Translations under genes and position numbers: made by a program
Shown: positions 1 through 12,579 of the stretch, in pieces
How the letters are laid out: each line of letters opens with the position of its first letter
How positions within the stretch are numbered: position 1 is the stretch's first letter
Assembly: GCA_018340375.1 (NCBI GenBank)
Contig: JAFFJZ010000001.1
Location: 34,898,001 to 34,962,000, forward strand
Direction: 5' to 3'
From: Gonatopus flavifemur
Taxonomy: Eukaryota; Arthropoda; Insecta; Hymenoptera; Dryinidae
Length of the DNA stretch: 64,000 nucleotides
The notes under the pieces: generated by a model
What the model was told of the DNA's origin: nothing
The model's input: the letters and a program-made list of their open reading frames with translations, nothing else
Databases searched by the model: none

Positions 1-1289
1 ACTATTTTCATACTCGAATAGCACAAACACATATAGGAAATTTATAAAATATTCTATGAATATTCAAGAGATATTTATTGTTCGATATAAGTTAATGAAA
101 TAATAATCGATAGATTGCCACTCCAGCACTTTCTGAATAACATGAAATTTGCTGACAATTCAGATCTCACTACAAGATACGCAGTTGACTTTTCCAACAC
201 AAAAAGCTTCCTCTTTTGCGTGTAAACTTTGAAAATTTTCAGAAATGATTGGAACTTTGAAATACATTAATCAACATTAATCTCGTAAACATAGATCGTC
301 ATATTGTGATGCTTTTTGTGTTAAAAAATGAATTTCGCAGAGAAAGGCTATACAATTTCAACTGAAAATTCTGAATAAGACTTTATAATACGGAGATGGT
401 ATTCTTCTGAATCATTCGAATACATCATCAGTATTTTATAAGCTGTACAATACTTTTCCTTGAAATATGTAGCGAGTTTCCAACATTAGCTTCATCGTGG
501 TTTATCAGTCAACGAATTCGAGTTGTTCCGTTATAAAGATTTTGAATGCAATTGTAGGAAGGGAATGATAAAATCCTACTTCACTTAATAGTTTGTGATT
601 TAAATAATATCTTTACAAGAAATTCAAATCAAATGCTGGTGAGAAAAAAATAGTTTTATACATCCATTATGCGTTTTTCTGTACGTAATTTACAACGAAA
701 ACTAAACTAGATTAATTCGTCGGCATTTCCTAGTAACAACAGCATGTTGTATACGTACCACGCATGTTGATTGTACATGTACAACGTGCAATTGCTACTT
801 GGGATTCCTTCGGTAACGTAACTAGATAACAATTCATGCGAGATCCCTTCAGCCGTGTGAAATAATACTCATGGAGTCAAATATTTCGTCTCACTTGAAA
901 CATCGGAGCGATTGAGAATGTCATGTTTTCAAATTTATTGAGCGATTAGAATGGAAATATGCGTGAAAAGTGATTCGCAAAAATTGAAGTCATTCGAGTA
1001 TTCACTTAAACCTGAATTCATCAAATTAAGAAGTTATTCTACTCAATTACATAATTCGCTTCGATTTTATGAAAATTAAAAGAAATCCGCTTCAGTTCGG
1101 TGAGTTTCCACTTAAAGCAAATCGAAGTAAAAAATAACATGTGTGTCAATGACAATGGATAAATGATTGAACATTTCTTGAAATTCATGAAAAGGGTAGA
1201 GATAGTATAGCGTTGGAATAAAAGTCGTACGATTTCATATAACGTATATAAAATGTCGTAGGACAGAGTCCAAATCTTGAAGTGACAGA
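1..1289. other. gene-free AT-rich DNA
   Basis: I see no convincing reading frame, splice-linked exon, RNA gene or clear repeat structure here. The short open frames are low-complexity and AT-driven. Confidence 0.6.
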
Positions 1290-1291
1290 TA

Positions 1292-1505
1292 CACTGAGAG
1301 AGAGAAAGTGTGAAAATTACAATCTTCATTAACAGATTCAATACATCGCGGATCATAGGAGATAATCGCCCAACATTAGTTCAATAAATTACTATTCAAA
1401 TAGTGAATTTATCGAACTAATGTTGAGCGATTATCTTCTATGATCCGCGATGTCTTCAATCTGTTAATAAAGATTGTAATTTTTATGCTCTCTTTTCTCT
1501 CAGTG
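1292..1505. mobile_element. hairpin MITE, TA target site
   Basis: This 214 bp element is almost entirely one inverted repeat centred near 1398. It begins CACTGAGAGAGAGAAA and ends with the complement, CTCTCAGTG. TA lies directly outside both ends (1290-1291 and 1506-1507), as expected for Tc1/mariner-type insertion. There is no coding capacity. The arms are nearly identical, so the copy is probably young or was formed by foldback. Confidence 0.85.
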
Positions 1506-1507
1506 TA

Positions 1508-3060
1508 GCTACAAAAAACGAATTCTCACTAGATTCAAGTTATCGGAGACTCACCTTTTAAAAGGTGAATATTTTCAGATTCTCCTCCCAATCAAAATGT
1601 CTCAAAAATACTTCAACATATCTCAAAGTTTCATTGTAGCGTTTTTATTCTTTGAATTACAACGAATTGAATGTGTTGAATTCGTATTTCAAAAACTTCG
1701 AATTACTATAATGCGAAAATTGAAAATCCTGAAATCATCATTTGAAGTGCTTTTTGGTCAAATACATACAAATATCTTGGAACGTTCTTGAAATATTTGA
1801 ATTTCAAGCGAGATCTAAAAATATTCATATCTAAGGAATCAACAAACCAAATTCGGAATCGTTCTGGTTTCAATTATCTGATTAAGAGATTCAAAATTTA
1901 TTCTGAAAACTAAGATAATTAGGGAATAAGTGTTGAATTGCCTGTTCTACGTATATCACTTCAATCAAATTTCATCGCCTATTCTCTCTCGTGCTTTACC
2001 GTATTGTCAGTATGTTTTCAACTGCCACGTATCTTCGAGGAAGAGAGTAAACCAACTCCAGTAAAAATTCTGGTACGTAGATTTTTAGTGCCCAATTTTT
2101 CGCCATCGCGTTAACATTTTGAAATAATCAATCCTCCACCTACGACAATGTGATAAATATCATATCTCCCGAAGTGAATAAGATCACACGAGAGAGGTGG
2201 TCCAGAATCACATCAAAATCCCTGCGGAACAATGATTTCATAGTAACTTTATGAAAATTCTATACAGTTCTTATATCTTGTAAATACACATGAATCATGT
2301 GGAAACTTGAAGAGTATATTTTTAATTTACATAAAACTATTTTTCATCGAAATATTTCATCCGAGATTGGGGTTGGGTTAGCGCGTCAATAAAAAGCCAC
2401 AACCACACCCCTTCATTTACTCATCGAATCTGGAACTGAGTGTCGAATTACTGTTGTTGCTAGTTATCTACTTGTAGCCGATGTATCTCCTCTGTAAATA
2501 GATTGAGCAAAGAAGAAAGTTGAGAAAGATCGTTGATTTCAGGAACGTTTTGAATCCAAACGAATCAAGAGACTCAGAGTAGCGTCTAGACGCGAAATTG
2601 TACATGAAAAAGAAGAATTTATTATGTATAAACGAACCTAATCACTCCTCTTTCACAGTAAAATTGAAGTTTCTGATTTTCATCCTTGAATTATTTGTAT
2701 GTGAACTGGATATTTCTAAAAGAGAATTAATTTCATTGTATAATATGGAAGTGGAGATGAATGATCTCAACAAAATTGATTCTTTTCTATCAAAAATTTA
2801 TCAAGTTTTTATCGATTTTGATATAATTTTGATTAACATTCGATGAAAACTCTATAAATAAGGATCAATTCTCTTAAGATCATACATCATAGATATAGAG
2901 GTGAACTTTGAATTGAATTGTACACGAATCCATGGGTCCTCTCCTCATTCATCCTGCGAGAAGATGAAGATGTATTCGTAATCCATTGGATATCCAAAAT
3001 ATCGTGCACGGAGAAAATCAATGTGATAGAGAATAACATACAGTATTGTAACTGGAGGAT
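1508..3060. other. gene-free DNA
   Basis: No gene is recognised. The 82-residue open frames at 2598-2846 and 2887-3135 show no domain, signal peptide or splice context and are probably chance. Confidence 0.55.
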
Positions 3061-3479
3061 ATATGATACGCTGAGAGCCAAAGTGGCACCCAAATTGTTG
3101 TCAAGCAAAAACAGGACAGGAACTTTTGAGAGCAAGAATGGAACTGCAAAAGTTCCGAGTAAAAGCTATACACCTATAATTCCAAACAAAAGAGCAACCA
3201 CAGAAATCTCCGGGCAAAAATGAAACACTGAGAGAGCTCGAGCAAAAACGGACCAGCGCGTAAATACAAAATTGGGTTGTACGTTCGTTCGTTTTTGCTC
3301 GAGCTCTCTCAGTGTTTCATTTTTGCCCGGAGATTGCTGTGGTTGCTCTTTTGCTCCGAATTATAGATGTATCGCTTTTGCCCGAAACTTTTGACGTTCG
3401 ATCCTTGCTCTCAAAAGTTCCTGTCCTGTTTTTGCTTGACAACAATTTGGGTGCCACTTTTGCTCTTAGCGTATCATAT
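3061..3479. mobile_element. long foldback (inverted-repeat) element
   Basis: The outer stem is ATATGATACG at 3061 pairing with its complement ending at 3479. The arms of about 190 bp include GTGGCACCCAAATTG and, near the centre, a perfect stem around CACTGAGAGAGCTCGAGC. The loop is about 3260-3285. Short open frames on both strands are products of the arms, not genes. Confidence 0.8.
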
Positions 3480-3493
3480 GTTTCATTATGTCA

Positions 3494-3719
3494 CACGGAG
3501 AAAAAAGTATTGCTGGCATAACAAGTAGGTCTGTTATCATAGCGCCTACAAAAAAATTAGCTGTAAGAGCAAGAAAAATGATTGACACAACTAAATTTTT
3601 TTGCTGACATAAACAAATTTGTTAACAGAACTAACGTCTTAGCTGCTGGAGTGAATATTTTTGCAAGGACAACAAATTTCTTTGTAGGCGCTATAGTAGC
3701 AAACCATTTTTTCTCCGTG
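3494..3719. mobile_element. MITE family CACGGAGAAAA, copy 1
   Basis: The ends are CACGGAGAAAAAAGTATTG and its imperfect complement TTTTTTCTCCGTG. A second copy with nearly the same sequence lies at 5953-6179 in the same orientation. The flanks here are CA rather than TA. The element is non-coding. Confidence 0.85.
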
Positions 3720-4707
3720 CAACAGATACTATTCTCATGTCATTCTCCATCAGTGTGTATCGTAATCTTTGTGAGAGGTATGGTAAACGGTTTCATACTG
3801 ATCGTCACTTTTCGTCATACTAAAACATATATCCTCAAACTACTATACTGTCTGATTTTTTCTAATATATTATTTCCTCCGTGTGGATATACATTGGATG
3901 TTCAACGGACGTTAAAAGACTACCAGGCGAATATCAGGATGTTCATCGGACGTCTGCTTGACGTAACATTCCCAATGTAGGGTATAGCAAATGTATACGG
4001 AAGAAAAATAATTCAGTTGCGGCAGCGAAGTGGCTGACACGGATACGGACAGTCATTAAATTAGCTCCAGCAGCTGAATTTTAGTTACAACAGCAAAAAA
4101 ATTTGCTTCTCATTAATTGAGATTGTGAAAAGAAAACAATTTCAAACATCTGGGATATAAGTAGAAGTTTTCCATGCGGTTTTCTCGAATAATCAGGCAA
4201 AGTATGTGTGGAAAAATGAAATGAAACTCCACTTCTATTAATTGAGCATCAATAAAACAATAAATCGCAATTTTGCGATGAAAAAATGCGGAAAAATGGT
4301 TATTTTAGGTCATTTTGTAAAGGATTTTGATACTCCCGCGCATCTCTCCAGAGTATCCCCGTGGTTTTAACATCGAATCTCCCTCCACCATTCGCCTGGT
4401 ATCTACATCTCCCATTCATCTACCTACTTTTCACCCACGATTCAACGGAACCCAAAGTAGAGAATCGGTGGTTGTTCTGCGTACAGAAGGTGTTAATAAT
4501 AACGTGTATTACAATTTCATTCTCACAAAAAATTCATACCTCTGTATATAATTGATAGATTATTGGGAACAAGTGATATATTTGAGGCACTCAATGAATA
4601 TTTAGTCCTGCTGAACTGTGAATCTATCGATCCGGGTGGGTACTACAAATGTGAAACACATTCGGTGGAAAAACGACAACGTGTTAAAAAGAAATCGGAA
4701 TACAGAA
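3720..4707. other. gene-free DNA
   Basis: No supported gene or repeat boundary. A short stretch at 4000-4135 uses wording similar to the CACGGAG elements (ACGGAAGAAAAA, CAGCAGCTGAATTT) and may be a decayed relative. Confidence 0.45.
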
Positions 4708-4922
4708 TGTTGCTGAAGTTTGGATCTTTTATTGAAACAGATTCGTAAACGACTATAGCGACATATTCAGCTATCAAAGGCGCAAAATCTTGTAGTATAT
4801 CCTTCACACGATGTCTTCAATTCCAAGGGATTCATTTGAGAAGATAAATAAGGATAAAGCATCAGATTTTGTGAATTTAAATTTCCGTTTCGTTTCTATA
4901 AACGTTTCAAACTTCAGCAATA
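4708..4922. repeat. ~210 bp palindromic dispersed repeat, copy 1
   Basis: The left end is TGTTGCTGAAGTTTGGATC and the right end CAAACTTCAGCAATA, its complement. Related copies lie at 22232-22444, 24144-24352 and 30900-31112. All share a stem around AAGTTTGAATCGTTTAT and an inner half-conserved TTGGAACTG or AATTCCAAGG block. Confidence 0.75.
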
Positions 4923-5728
4923 TGAATATAAAAGATATATTCAAATATAAGGTTTTTATCGTCCAACTTCCGTACTTCCAACTTGAAATGGGCTCACGCC
5001 TGACGCTGAAAAATTATCAACTTCAGTGGGTTAATCCTGATTCCGAATGATATTTAAGTAGATGTACAAGTTATGGATTTTTGAATACTCATAGCATGTA
5101 CGACACCATACATGAGACGATTCACTTCGTTGTATCTTATCAATCACTCGCACTTCAAGTGTAGAGTTAGTATAATTAGTTCTAAAAGTGTGTAACCAAA
5201 TGAATGATAAATGTGATTAAAAATCATACTTGGAAAATTGAATGAAAGTAGAGACAATCATAAAGTTTTTAAGTATACAAGTTTGTGAGTATAAAATGAT
5301 CATGATGTCCCTCATCCATCAATTCTGTACCTAAATTCTATGTGGAGATGACGGCCCTCCGCGGTAGTCGTCTTGTACAGGTGTAATCCAATTTTGTAAA
5401 TATTCATGAGTTGATGATACACTGAGAAAAATGTGCAGTAACCCCAACTTTGAGCGAGGTTTAAAGCAACCTTACGAGGACAATCTGTCAATTACGGCAC
5501 GTTTCATCAATTACGAATAGATAATATTCAATTATGATGAAGAATAGATTAATATTGGATTCAAGTTTACCGGAGTGCAAGGTCACTGAACATTTCCCTA
5601 GGTATAAGTCCACGTAAACGCTGTATCTCAAACCTGTTGAGCGTATTTCTGAATACCAAAATATGTAAATATTATTTATATACGTATACCCGCACAGCAC
5701 ATAAGTTCAGAAAGGATGTTTGTTTTTC
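4923..5728. other. gene-free DNA
   Basis: No gene is seen. A lone MITE-type end, TACACTGAGAAAAATG at 5418-5433, has no clear partner and is probably a truncated element. Confidence 0.45.
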
Positions 5729-5894
5729 CACTGTGAAGAAATTTCTTCGGAATTTTAGGGAACTTGACTGAATTTTCAGAATACGTTCCGAAATGGAGTT
5801 CACTAAAATTTAACTGAAAATCCATAATGCGGAAATAACTGTGAAAAATGACCGTCACATTTTCTGAATTTTCAGAAGGAATTTTTTTCACAGT
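5729..5894. mobile_element. short MITE, CACTGTGAA ends
   Basis: The left arm CACTGTGAAGAAATTTCTTC pairs with the right arm ending AGGAATTTTTTTCACAGT. It is about 166 bp and non-coding. The target duplication is not clear. Confidence 0.65.
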
Positions 5895-5952
5895 CAACTT
5901 TTGAAAGTTACATAAACTTTTCCTGATCTAATGTACTGTGTGAGTATACATA

Positions 5953-6179
5953 CACGGAGAAAAAAGTATTGCTGGCATAACAAGCAGGTCTGTTACTATA
6001 GCGCCTACAAAAAAAATTAGCTGATAGAGCAAGAAGAATGATTGACACAACTACATTTTTTTGCTGACATAAACCAATTTGTGAACAGAACTAACGTCTT
6101 AGCTGCTGGAGTGAATATTTTCGCAAGGACAACAAATTTGTTTGTAGGCGCTATAGTAGCAAACCATTTTTTCTCCGTG
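5953..6179. mobile_element. MITE family CACGGAGAAAA, copy 2
   Basis: This is 227 bp, nearly identical to 3494-3719 and in the same orientation. TA lies outside both ends (5951-5952 and 6180-6181). The intact TA flanks make this the better-preserved copy. Confidence 0.9.
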
Positions 6180-6181
6180 TA

Positions 6182-8000
6182 TATATGTATATGTATAAAT
6201 ACGCATATATAATCTATTTTTTTGCATGCTCCAAAGTTGTAACCCTTCGAAAAGGTGCTGTATGTATCTCAAAATAAGTATTAATGCAATAACTCTATAC
6301 TGTTAATTTTTAGGACTAGGTCTTTTTGATAACAACCATATACTATATACGTGTAAATAGTACATTCGGAAAGATCAAAACATACTCTTGTACAGCATTT
6401 ATATGCAAGTAGTGTTCGTGAATCGGCCGGAATAACATGGATATAAGTGATATATCATTCATATAAATACACGAGAGCACTTATTTAATTTGAGATAAGA
6501 TAGAAGCTATGTCCCTCGTGTATAACTTGATTAATTAGTAACGTAAATGAAACGATGAATATCATAATAGTAGTACTGATGATAATAATGATTTTCGTTC
6601 TCATGAAGAGGGAAATGAACGAGTACAATGTAACCATTGAAATTAATCTTTTCGTGTCATTACCCTCTTTTTTATACTTCTTCTTAGGGATTGAAGGGCC
6701 ATCAAACCGTTGAACAAATGGGCGAAACTTTGCCACGTACTTGTCGAACGACTGAACGACGAATGGAAATTTTTTATATGCAATGTTAAAACGCACTGCC
6801 AAGATCGGACGCTGAATTTTGAATCGAAACTGCAAATGATTTTTCAAAATTGTGCAAATAATTTCCTTATATTTAAGAATTACTCGGAGCTCTAAATTCA
6901 TATTTGGAGTGCAGTTCTAGCAGCATACTTCATTGCTGTATATTTAAAACTTTCAATCATCGCTTGATTGTTCAAAAATCACCAGAGTGGAAGAATTTTG
7001 AAAATTATATATAATTTATATAAAATTCAATATAATTCATGTATAAATTGTATGTAATTTTGTAAATTTTTTCACTTGTCAAACTTGTCATTCGATTGAT
7101 CTTGACTTGATATTAACAACCTTGTCAGGGTAAGGTTACGATAGCTCTACTGCAAAGATTTTGTAAGCTTTTACCCTTGTCATGTGTCAACTAGCAACAT
7201 TCCGTCAACTTTGCCACAAGGTTAAATTGCTTCCTATTCGAGTATTCTTATTTTTTAGATATTCTTTTATTTTTTTTCAGTGCTTCGTGTTGTTTTTTCT
7301 TGCTATCGTGATAATCTATTCGTCCAATATTCCCGTTTTGAATAATAATCGTTCCTTACATTTAGTACACATTTACATGTCTCTTCCCATCTCAATCTTG
7401 TTATCCTACTTGTTATTCATCTTCGACACTTGTAGAATCCATTTGATTTCCTCCCAACGAATTCGATCACGACGATTTTTGGATCACTATATATGAAAGA
7501 TATCTCAAAGAGACCTAGGATTATGCAAAAAATTTAGATATCGTAAAGAGATTTTCTTGGAGACATCTGGATAATATATTTTAGTATCTCTATGAAAACT
7601 GATCAATTTTTACAAAACCTTATGAAAATGTATGAGATTTTGAAGCGGGATCTATCCATACATGAGATATTTTTAACAGGGATGGTGTTAATCACGACAT
7701 CACAAGACCATAAAGAGAATTATGTTTACCTCATGCTACGTGTTGATTCTAGTAATCAACGATCTAATCGAATCATCATCGGTGTTTCATAGATATTAGT
7801 AAAACTTCATTAACAAACAATCTGGAAAACATCTGCCTGAAACTCCATAAGAGTATTATAAAGTTTTTTACATGAACAATTCATTAGATCTCATAATAAA
7901 ATATTGAATCCAATAATATAATTCTTAATGTTAAGAATTTCCTTCTTAGTTTTGATAACATATTTGTGAAATTTAATGAATAATAATTGTTACATTTCAA
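6182..8000. other. gene-free DNA with two decayed repeats
   Basis: Around 6692-7000 the sequence is related to the element at 48321-48696 (shared wording such as CACGTACTT, GTGCAAATAATT and CTAGCAG). Around 7126-7240 it resembles the GTAAGCTTGCCA family seen at 16241-16414. No gene is supported. Confidence 0.5.
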
Positions 8001-8002
8001 TA

Positions 8003-8296
8003 CACAGTAAAAAATTTTTCGTCAAATTCAACACACAAGCGAATGTTAACCACTTTTCTTCACACTCAATGTGTGTTGATTCCAGAGTGACACTTATAAA
8101 GTGTTAATTTGAACTCGAATAACATTTTAATGTGTTGAAAATGAATCGATCGAACAGCATTTGATCAGTGTGGTCAATGAACACACAAAAGTGTTAAATA
8201 TTCAACACTTGAATTTTAACACGTAGTTAAATATTCAACACTTGAATTTTGACACGTACTTCTTTTTTACACAATGACGGAATTTTTTTTACTGTG
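8003..8296 (+). mobile_element. MITE family CACAGTAAAAA, copy 1
   Basis: The ends are CACAGTAAAAAATTTTTCG and ...TTTTTTTTACTGTG, with TA at 8001-8002 and 8297-8298. The reverse complement of the same element lies at 51873-52133. This copy is 294 bp against 261 bp. The 33 bp excess is an internal direct duplication of the block containing ATATTCAACACTTGAATTTT. Confidence 0.92.
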
Positions 8297-8693
8297 TAAG
8301 AAATTTTTGAATTTCATCATCAATATTAAATTCAATATGAAAATATGATATTTCATGAAGAATTTTGTATTGAAATTAGGAATTTTTCTAACAGCGATAT
8401 TCACCGAAAATTATGAAAAACTTCTATATCCACCGTTTATCCTATGAGGTATTATTAGTACGATTTTGGTAATGTTAGTTTGGAGGTCTTTTATGGAATA
8501 GCATTTCTGTTTTTGAATGCATATGTTGAAGGATGAATAATCTAAGCAGGATACATTATTCCCTCTCATTTCCTCCGTAAGATTTTGGGAGATCATAGTA
8601 AACGTATTCATAATCACGATGTGAGAAGAATTAGTTGTAGTGCACCGGGAGAAAGAATAAGCTTTACACGCGAGGGAGCATCTCACGCTTCTA

Positions 8694-8949
8694 CACTGAG
8701 AAAAATTTTCTTGTACAATTTCCCATCATTGCTGGTAAGTTTAGGATATAACCTGAAAACTACAAAATGTACTGTCAAACACGGTAAATTGAACTGTCAT
8801 TCTATTCACATCTACGACCAAAGCGAGTGAAGATAGCTAGAATGATTGCAAAGTTCACACATAATCGCCACCGTGTTTCGTCATTTTCAGAGTATATCTC
8901 AAATATACCAGCAATGATGGGAAATTGTACAAAGAAATTTTTCTCAGTG
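8694..8949. mobile_element. MITE, CACTGAGAAAAATTT ends
   Basis: CACTGAGAAAAATTTTCTTG pairs with the right end AAGAAATTTTTCTCAGTG. The inner stem contains CCCATCATTGCTGG and its complement. TA is present at 8692-8693 and 8950-8951. It is 256 bp and non-coding. Confidence 0.9.
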
Positions 8950-8993
8950 TAAGGCATTTGTTAGCTGCCTTGATCGCCATTTTAATTGAAGAT

Positions 8994-9448
8994 CAAATAG
9001 ACGTTCAGAATAGATCAACATAGATCAGCTTGAAGGTCCATTGGAAGTAACTTTCAGGTTCGTATTATAAACGTTCTACGAAGTTTCGATGAAAAATGGA
9101 ATGTTCGCTTGAGAATGGTTCCAAGGAAGGTTCCTAGAACGTTTATTGAAGATTCTGCGATGATTCATTCGAGTTTCAGTTGAGAATGTTTCAGAGGGAA
9201 TTATAATTATGATTTCTTCTATCGTTCATTTCTTTGTGAAAAAAACATAACTGAAAGAAACCTAAATTGAAGAATTGAAACTCCAGTGAATCTTCGGTAA
9301 ACCTTCAATGAACGTTCTTGAAACCTTCCTTGAAATTATTTTCAAGAGAACATTGTAATCTCCATCGGACCTTCGTCGAATGTTTATAAATCTAAACTCG
9401 AGCTCCAACGGAGGTTTAGTCTGATCTATTTTGAACGTTTGTCGGAAC
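8994..9448. repeat. diverged inverted repeat rich in GAACGTT
   Basis: AGACGTTCAGAATAGATCA near 9000 pairs imperfectly with TGATCTATTTTGAACGTTT near 9430. Short GAACGTTC/GAACGTTT words recur between the arms. The boundaries are approximate. Confidence 0.55.
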
Positions 9449-10317
9449 TTCATGTTCTGTTCGGGAATCATCTGAGCCACAGTCACGGCCAGGGTCCAAT
9501 TAGTGTGAGTGCCCAAAATTCCGCCTCTTGAACCCTCCGCCCCTCTAAGAGCTAGTGGCCAGGCCCATGATCTTAATCCATACTGACCCGTTCAGTACAT
9601 AATATTACAGCAACGTCAGAATAATTGCAGCAATGTTCCTGCGATACCTGTGCTGAGCGGGGAAAGTAAATCACAATCCTTGGCGTCCTTGATGGAATGT
9701 AAATCTCAATCTGATATTAAATCGAGATCGAACTGATCAATTCTATTAAATTCCGATCCAATTTCGATCCATTAGGTATCAATTGGATATCAAAACGATT
9801 TCCACAAATTCCAATTCCTAGCTGGGGTTCATCACTCCTACGCACTCACTGATTTTTTTCTAGAAGTGACAAAAAGTGAGGAATAAATCGAATGTGAAAA
9901 CAAAACAACAAACATTAATTTCCAAAAGCGTTAATAAATTACTCGACTACCCGATTTATTCTTCTGAATGATTTTCAATATTTTCTAATGGGTTTTTCAG
10001 TATTGATGTTTTCCATTTTTCACAATGCACCTGTGTTTTGATAATCGTTCTTGGTAATGTCATGAAATAATAGTTGGCAACGTATGTTCATTCATATAGT
10101 TAATGTTTCGTACTTGCGTAAATGCAACATTAAGGAAAACTATGGCGAAAAATATGAGATAATAAATTCTTGAAATAGTATCATCCATCTCTTCGGAAAA
10201 TGCCAGAAACATCCGGATGAAAATCAGCAAATCCTGTGAAGACAACCGGATAAGTTTTTGCCCGGTTCTATCTGGTTTTCTTCATAGGATCATCTGCATT
10301 TGCCTCACAGTGCGACC
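9449..10317. other. gene-free DNA
   Basis: No gene is seen. At 10240-10290 the words TTTTTGCCCGGTTCTATCTGG match the end of the GCCAGGCAGAA repeat family described at 20661-20966, so a fragment of that family is likely. Confidence 0.45.
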
Positions 10318-10398
10318 TCTCAATAAGAACGCTTAAACTCTTTGTCTCGCGTTGAAAGGAGACAGTGAACGAGGACCTCTTGTTGAGAGGTCGCACTG
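10318..10398. mobile_element. tiny TIR element, CAGTGCGACCTCTCAA ends
   Basis: An 81 bp element with terminal inverted repeats CAGTGCGACCTCTCAA and TTGAGAGGTCGCACTG. The ends resemble those of pogo-like or hAT-like solo elements, but no 8-bp duplication is seen, so the class is open. Confidence 0.7.
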
Positions 10399-10400
10399 TA

Positions 10401-11915
10401 CGTTAGCGAAATAGTTAATATTATTATTATATAGTGACACTGTCCTCATTTGAGAACGCGTTAAAGTACTCTAATGAAAAAAAAACAATAGAATCCGATT
10501 GGAAGAGTCGTAAACCGCCTTCAAAATCTTCTATCCGTTGTTATCCGTTTCTATGCGGTTTGTGACCTTCTCGATCGGTTCTCATCCTTTCGAATTATTC
10601 AAGGATCAAAATCAGAAGTTGTAGATTTTTATAGTAGAAAATACGAATGGCGATCGCAATCATCTTCCATGTACGGCATATGTATTATATACATCTTGTA
10701 AATATCGGACATATTTTATTTTTCACTTCATTTCAAAAGTGGAATACGTTTAAATTTTTCTCATGTCTCTGTTGGCCACGTGAATGGTACCGGATTGATT
10801 TGGATAGAATCACAATCCTTGCCAATCATTTTTAATACCGTATTCAACAAAAAGGATTGAAATTTATTCCAGATCAATCCAGTTCTATCAGGGTTCCAAT
10901 AAGGGTAGTTGGTAATGAAACGCTATCGTGTCTCTTGATATCTTGAAGAATCTATGAGATTCGTAAAACGAAAAGGAAATAATGCAAGCTTCATTAGTTT
11001 ATATTGAAACACATTAAGCTCTGGGTATGTATTCACTTCGGATCGATAAATTGTAAACATCAAATAAACACGTAAGCTCGCATAGTGATTTAAGCTCATC
11101 AAATATATTCCAAAGAATAAGAAACTTGTGGAGCAGACTATCAAGTTCCTATAAAGTATGAAGATATACGTTATTCTTCAATAAATTATATCTACTATTG
11201 AAATTATAAAATCAATATATAAACGATTTATTACGTTCTATAGGATTTGTATACAAAAAGAAAATTTTGAAAAGCAAAAACAAAATTCTCCAACATGAAA
11301 AAACAATGGAAATTGATTCAATAATTGTATCATCACATAGTCGAAGCATCGTTCAGCGAACACACATTCTGACCATTCGACATCAATCATTTGTGAATCA
11401 TTCGATTCAGTAGAAAGCAAATTAACGTTTTAGCAGAATTCAATGGGCATGACAAACATGAGTGTCACTTATTACAACTGTTTACCTTTCCAATATTAAT
11501 TGTGGAAACAGAACTTGTTTTACGTCAATTATATCACGCGGATCTTTAATTATCAGACAATATCTCACGTGCTTTTGTGTACCCAAGTTGACGAAATTTG
11601 GACAGTTCTCCTTATGTGTGGATTTTACTCATATTTCGAGCTCCCTATTATTTTATCTTGAACGGAACACGATTAAAATTACTCATAAGAGGATAAGCCG
11701 TGCACATTTTATAACTTGGGTTACATCAATTGAATGAACAAGAGTGGTTTGGCGTTATTTGGATCGAAATATCTCCCCCTATATAACAGTGTTTTGATAC
11801 ATGTAGAGTTTTCTTGATGATTTCGTTCTAACCTAATTCCATGTACAATGGAAAAAATACTCGTTGGAAAAGCAAAATTGTTGTTAATGGATGGATTGCT
11901 AGAAAAAGATGTTAC
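10401..11915. other. gene-free DNA
   Basis: I see no supported gene, RNA or clear element. Open frames here are under 95 residues and AT-driven. Confidence 0.55.
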
Positions 11916-12244
11916 TACCCGGGAAAAATTAATTTAGATCTAATGGATTAGATCTACGTAGATCTAAATAGGGGGAAAATCTAAGGCGACTTAAATCTAT
12001 TTAGATCTATGGAGATTCAATTAATTTCCTCAAAAATAATCAATTCTCAGAAACAATCTAAAAGTGAAAGGGATAGGCAGTTAATGCACCCAAATTGCAA
12101 TTGATGAACATTGAATTTTTGCTGATTTAGATCTATTTGGATCTAACTAGATCTATTCAGGTCTAAATAGATCTACATTTTCCATTTTTCCAAGCTAGCG
12201 AGATCTAATGAGATCAACGTAGATTTTAACCTTTTTTTCGGGTA
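11916..12244. mobile_element. TIR element dense in AGATCT
   Basis: The ends are TACCCGGGAAAAATT and ...TTTTTTTCGGGTA. The body holds many AGATCT/TAGATCTA words. The element at 24110-24659 has related ends (CCCGAGAAAAAAAGAT) and the same AGATCT bias, so the two form one loose family. Confidence 0.75.
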
Positions 12245-12474
12245 ATACTGAGTAGCTTTTCACTGAATAGTGGTAATAATGATTTATTCTCACAGTTCCC
12301 TAGACAATCCAAAGTGGAATTTTTGACAATTTTCAACGGGCCAACTGTTCTCAACTATTTCTCAGGAAATTGTGAAAATCAAATGTGCTCCTCGGGCAAC
12401 TTCCGGACAAAATCATCACCGATGGGATTTGTCGCCTCAACTCAGAATTCCAGTAGAAAATCGATGAATGAACG

Positions 12475-12579
12475 GTTGCTCGTCGGAGGAGCGATATGAA
12501 AGTGACGAAGAGAAGTCCGGTCTTCATTTTCATACGGACTTTTCCTCGTCGCCTGCACGTCAGTCCTCCGACGAGCAAC
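12475..12579. repeat. short hairpin, GTTGCTCGTCGGAGGA stem
   Basis: GTTGCTCGTCGGAGGA at 12475 is repeated as its complement ending at 12579. An inner weaker stem uses GGACTT/AAGTCC. It is a small foldback of unknown class. Confidence 0.7.
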
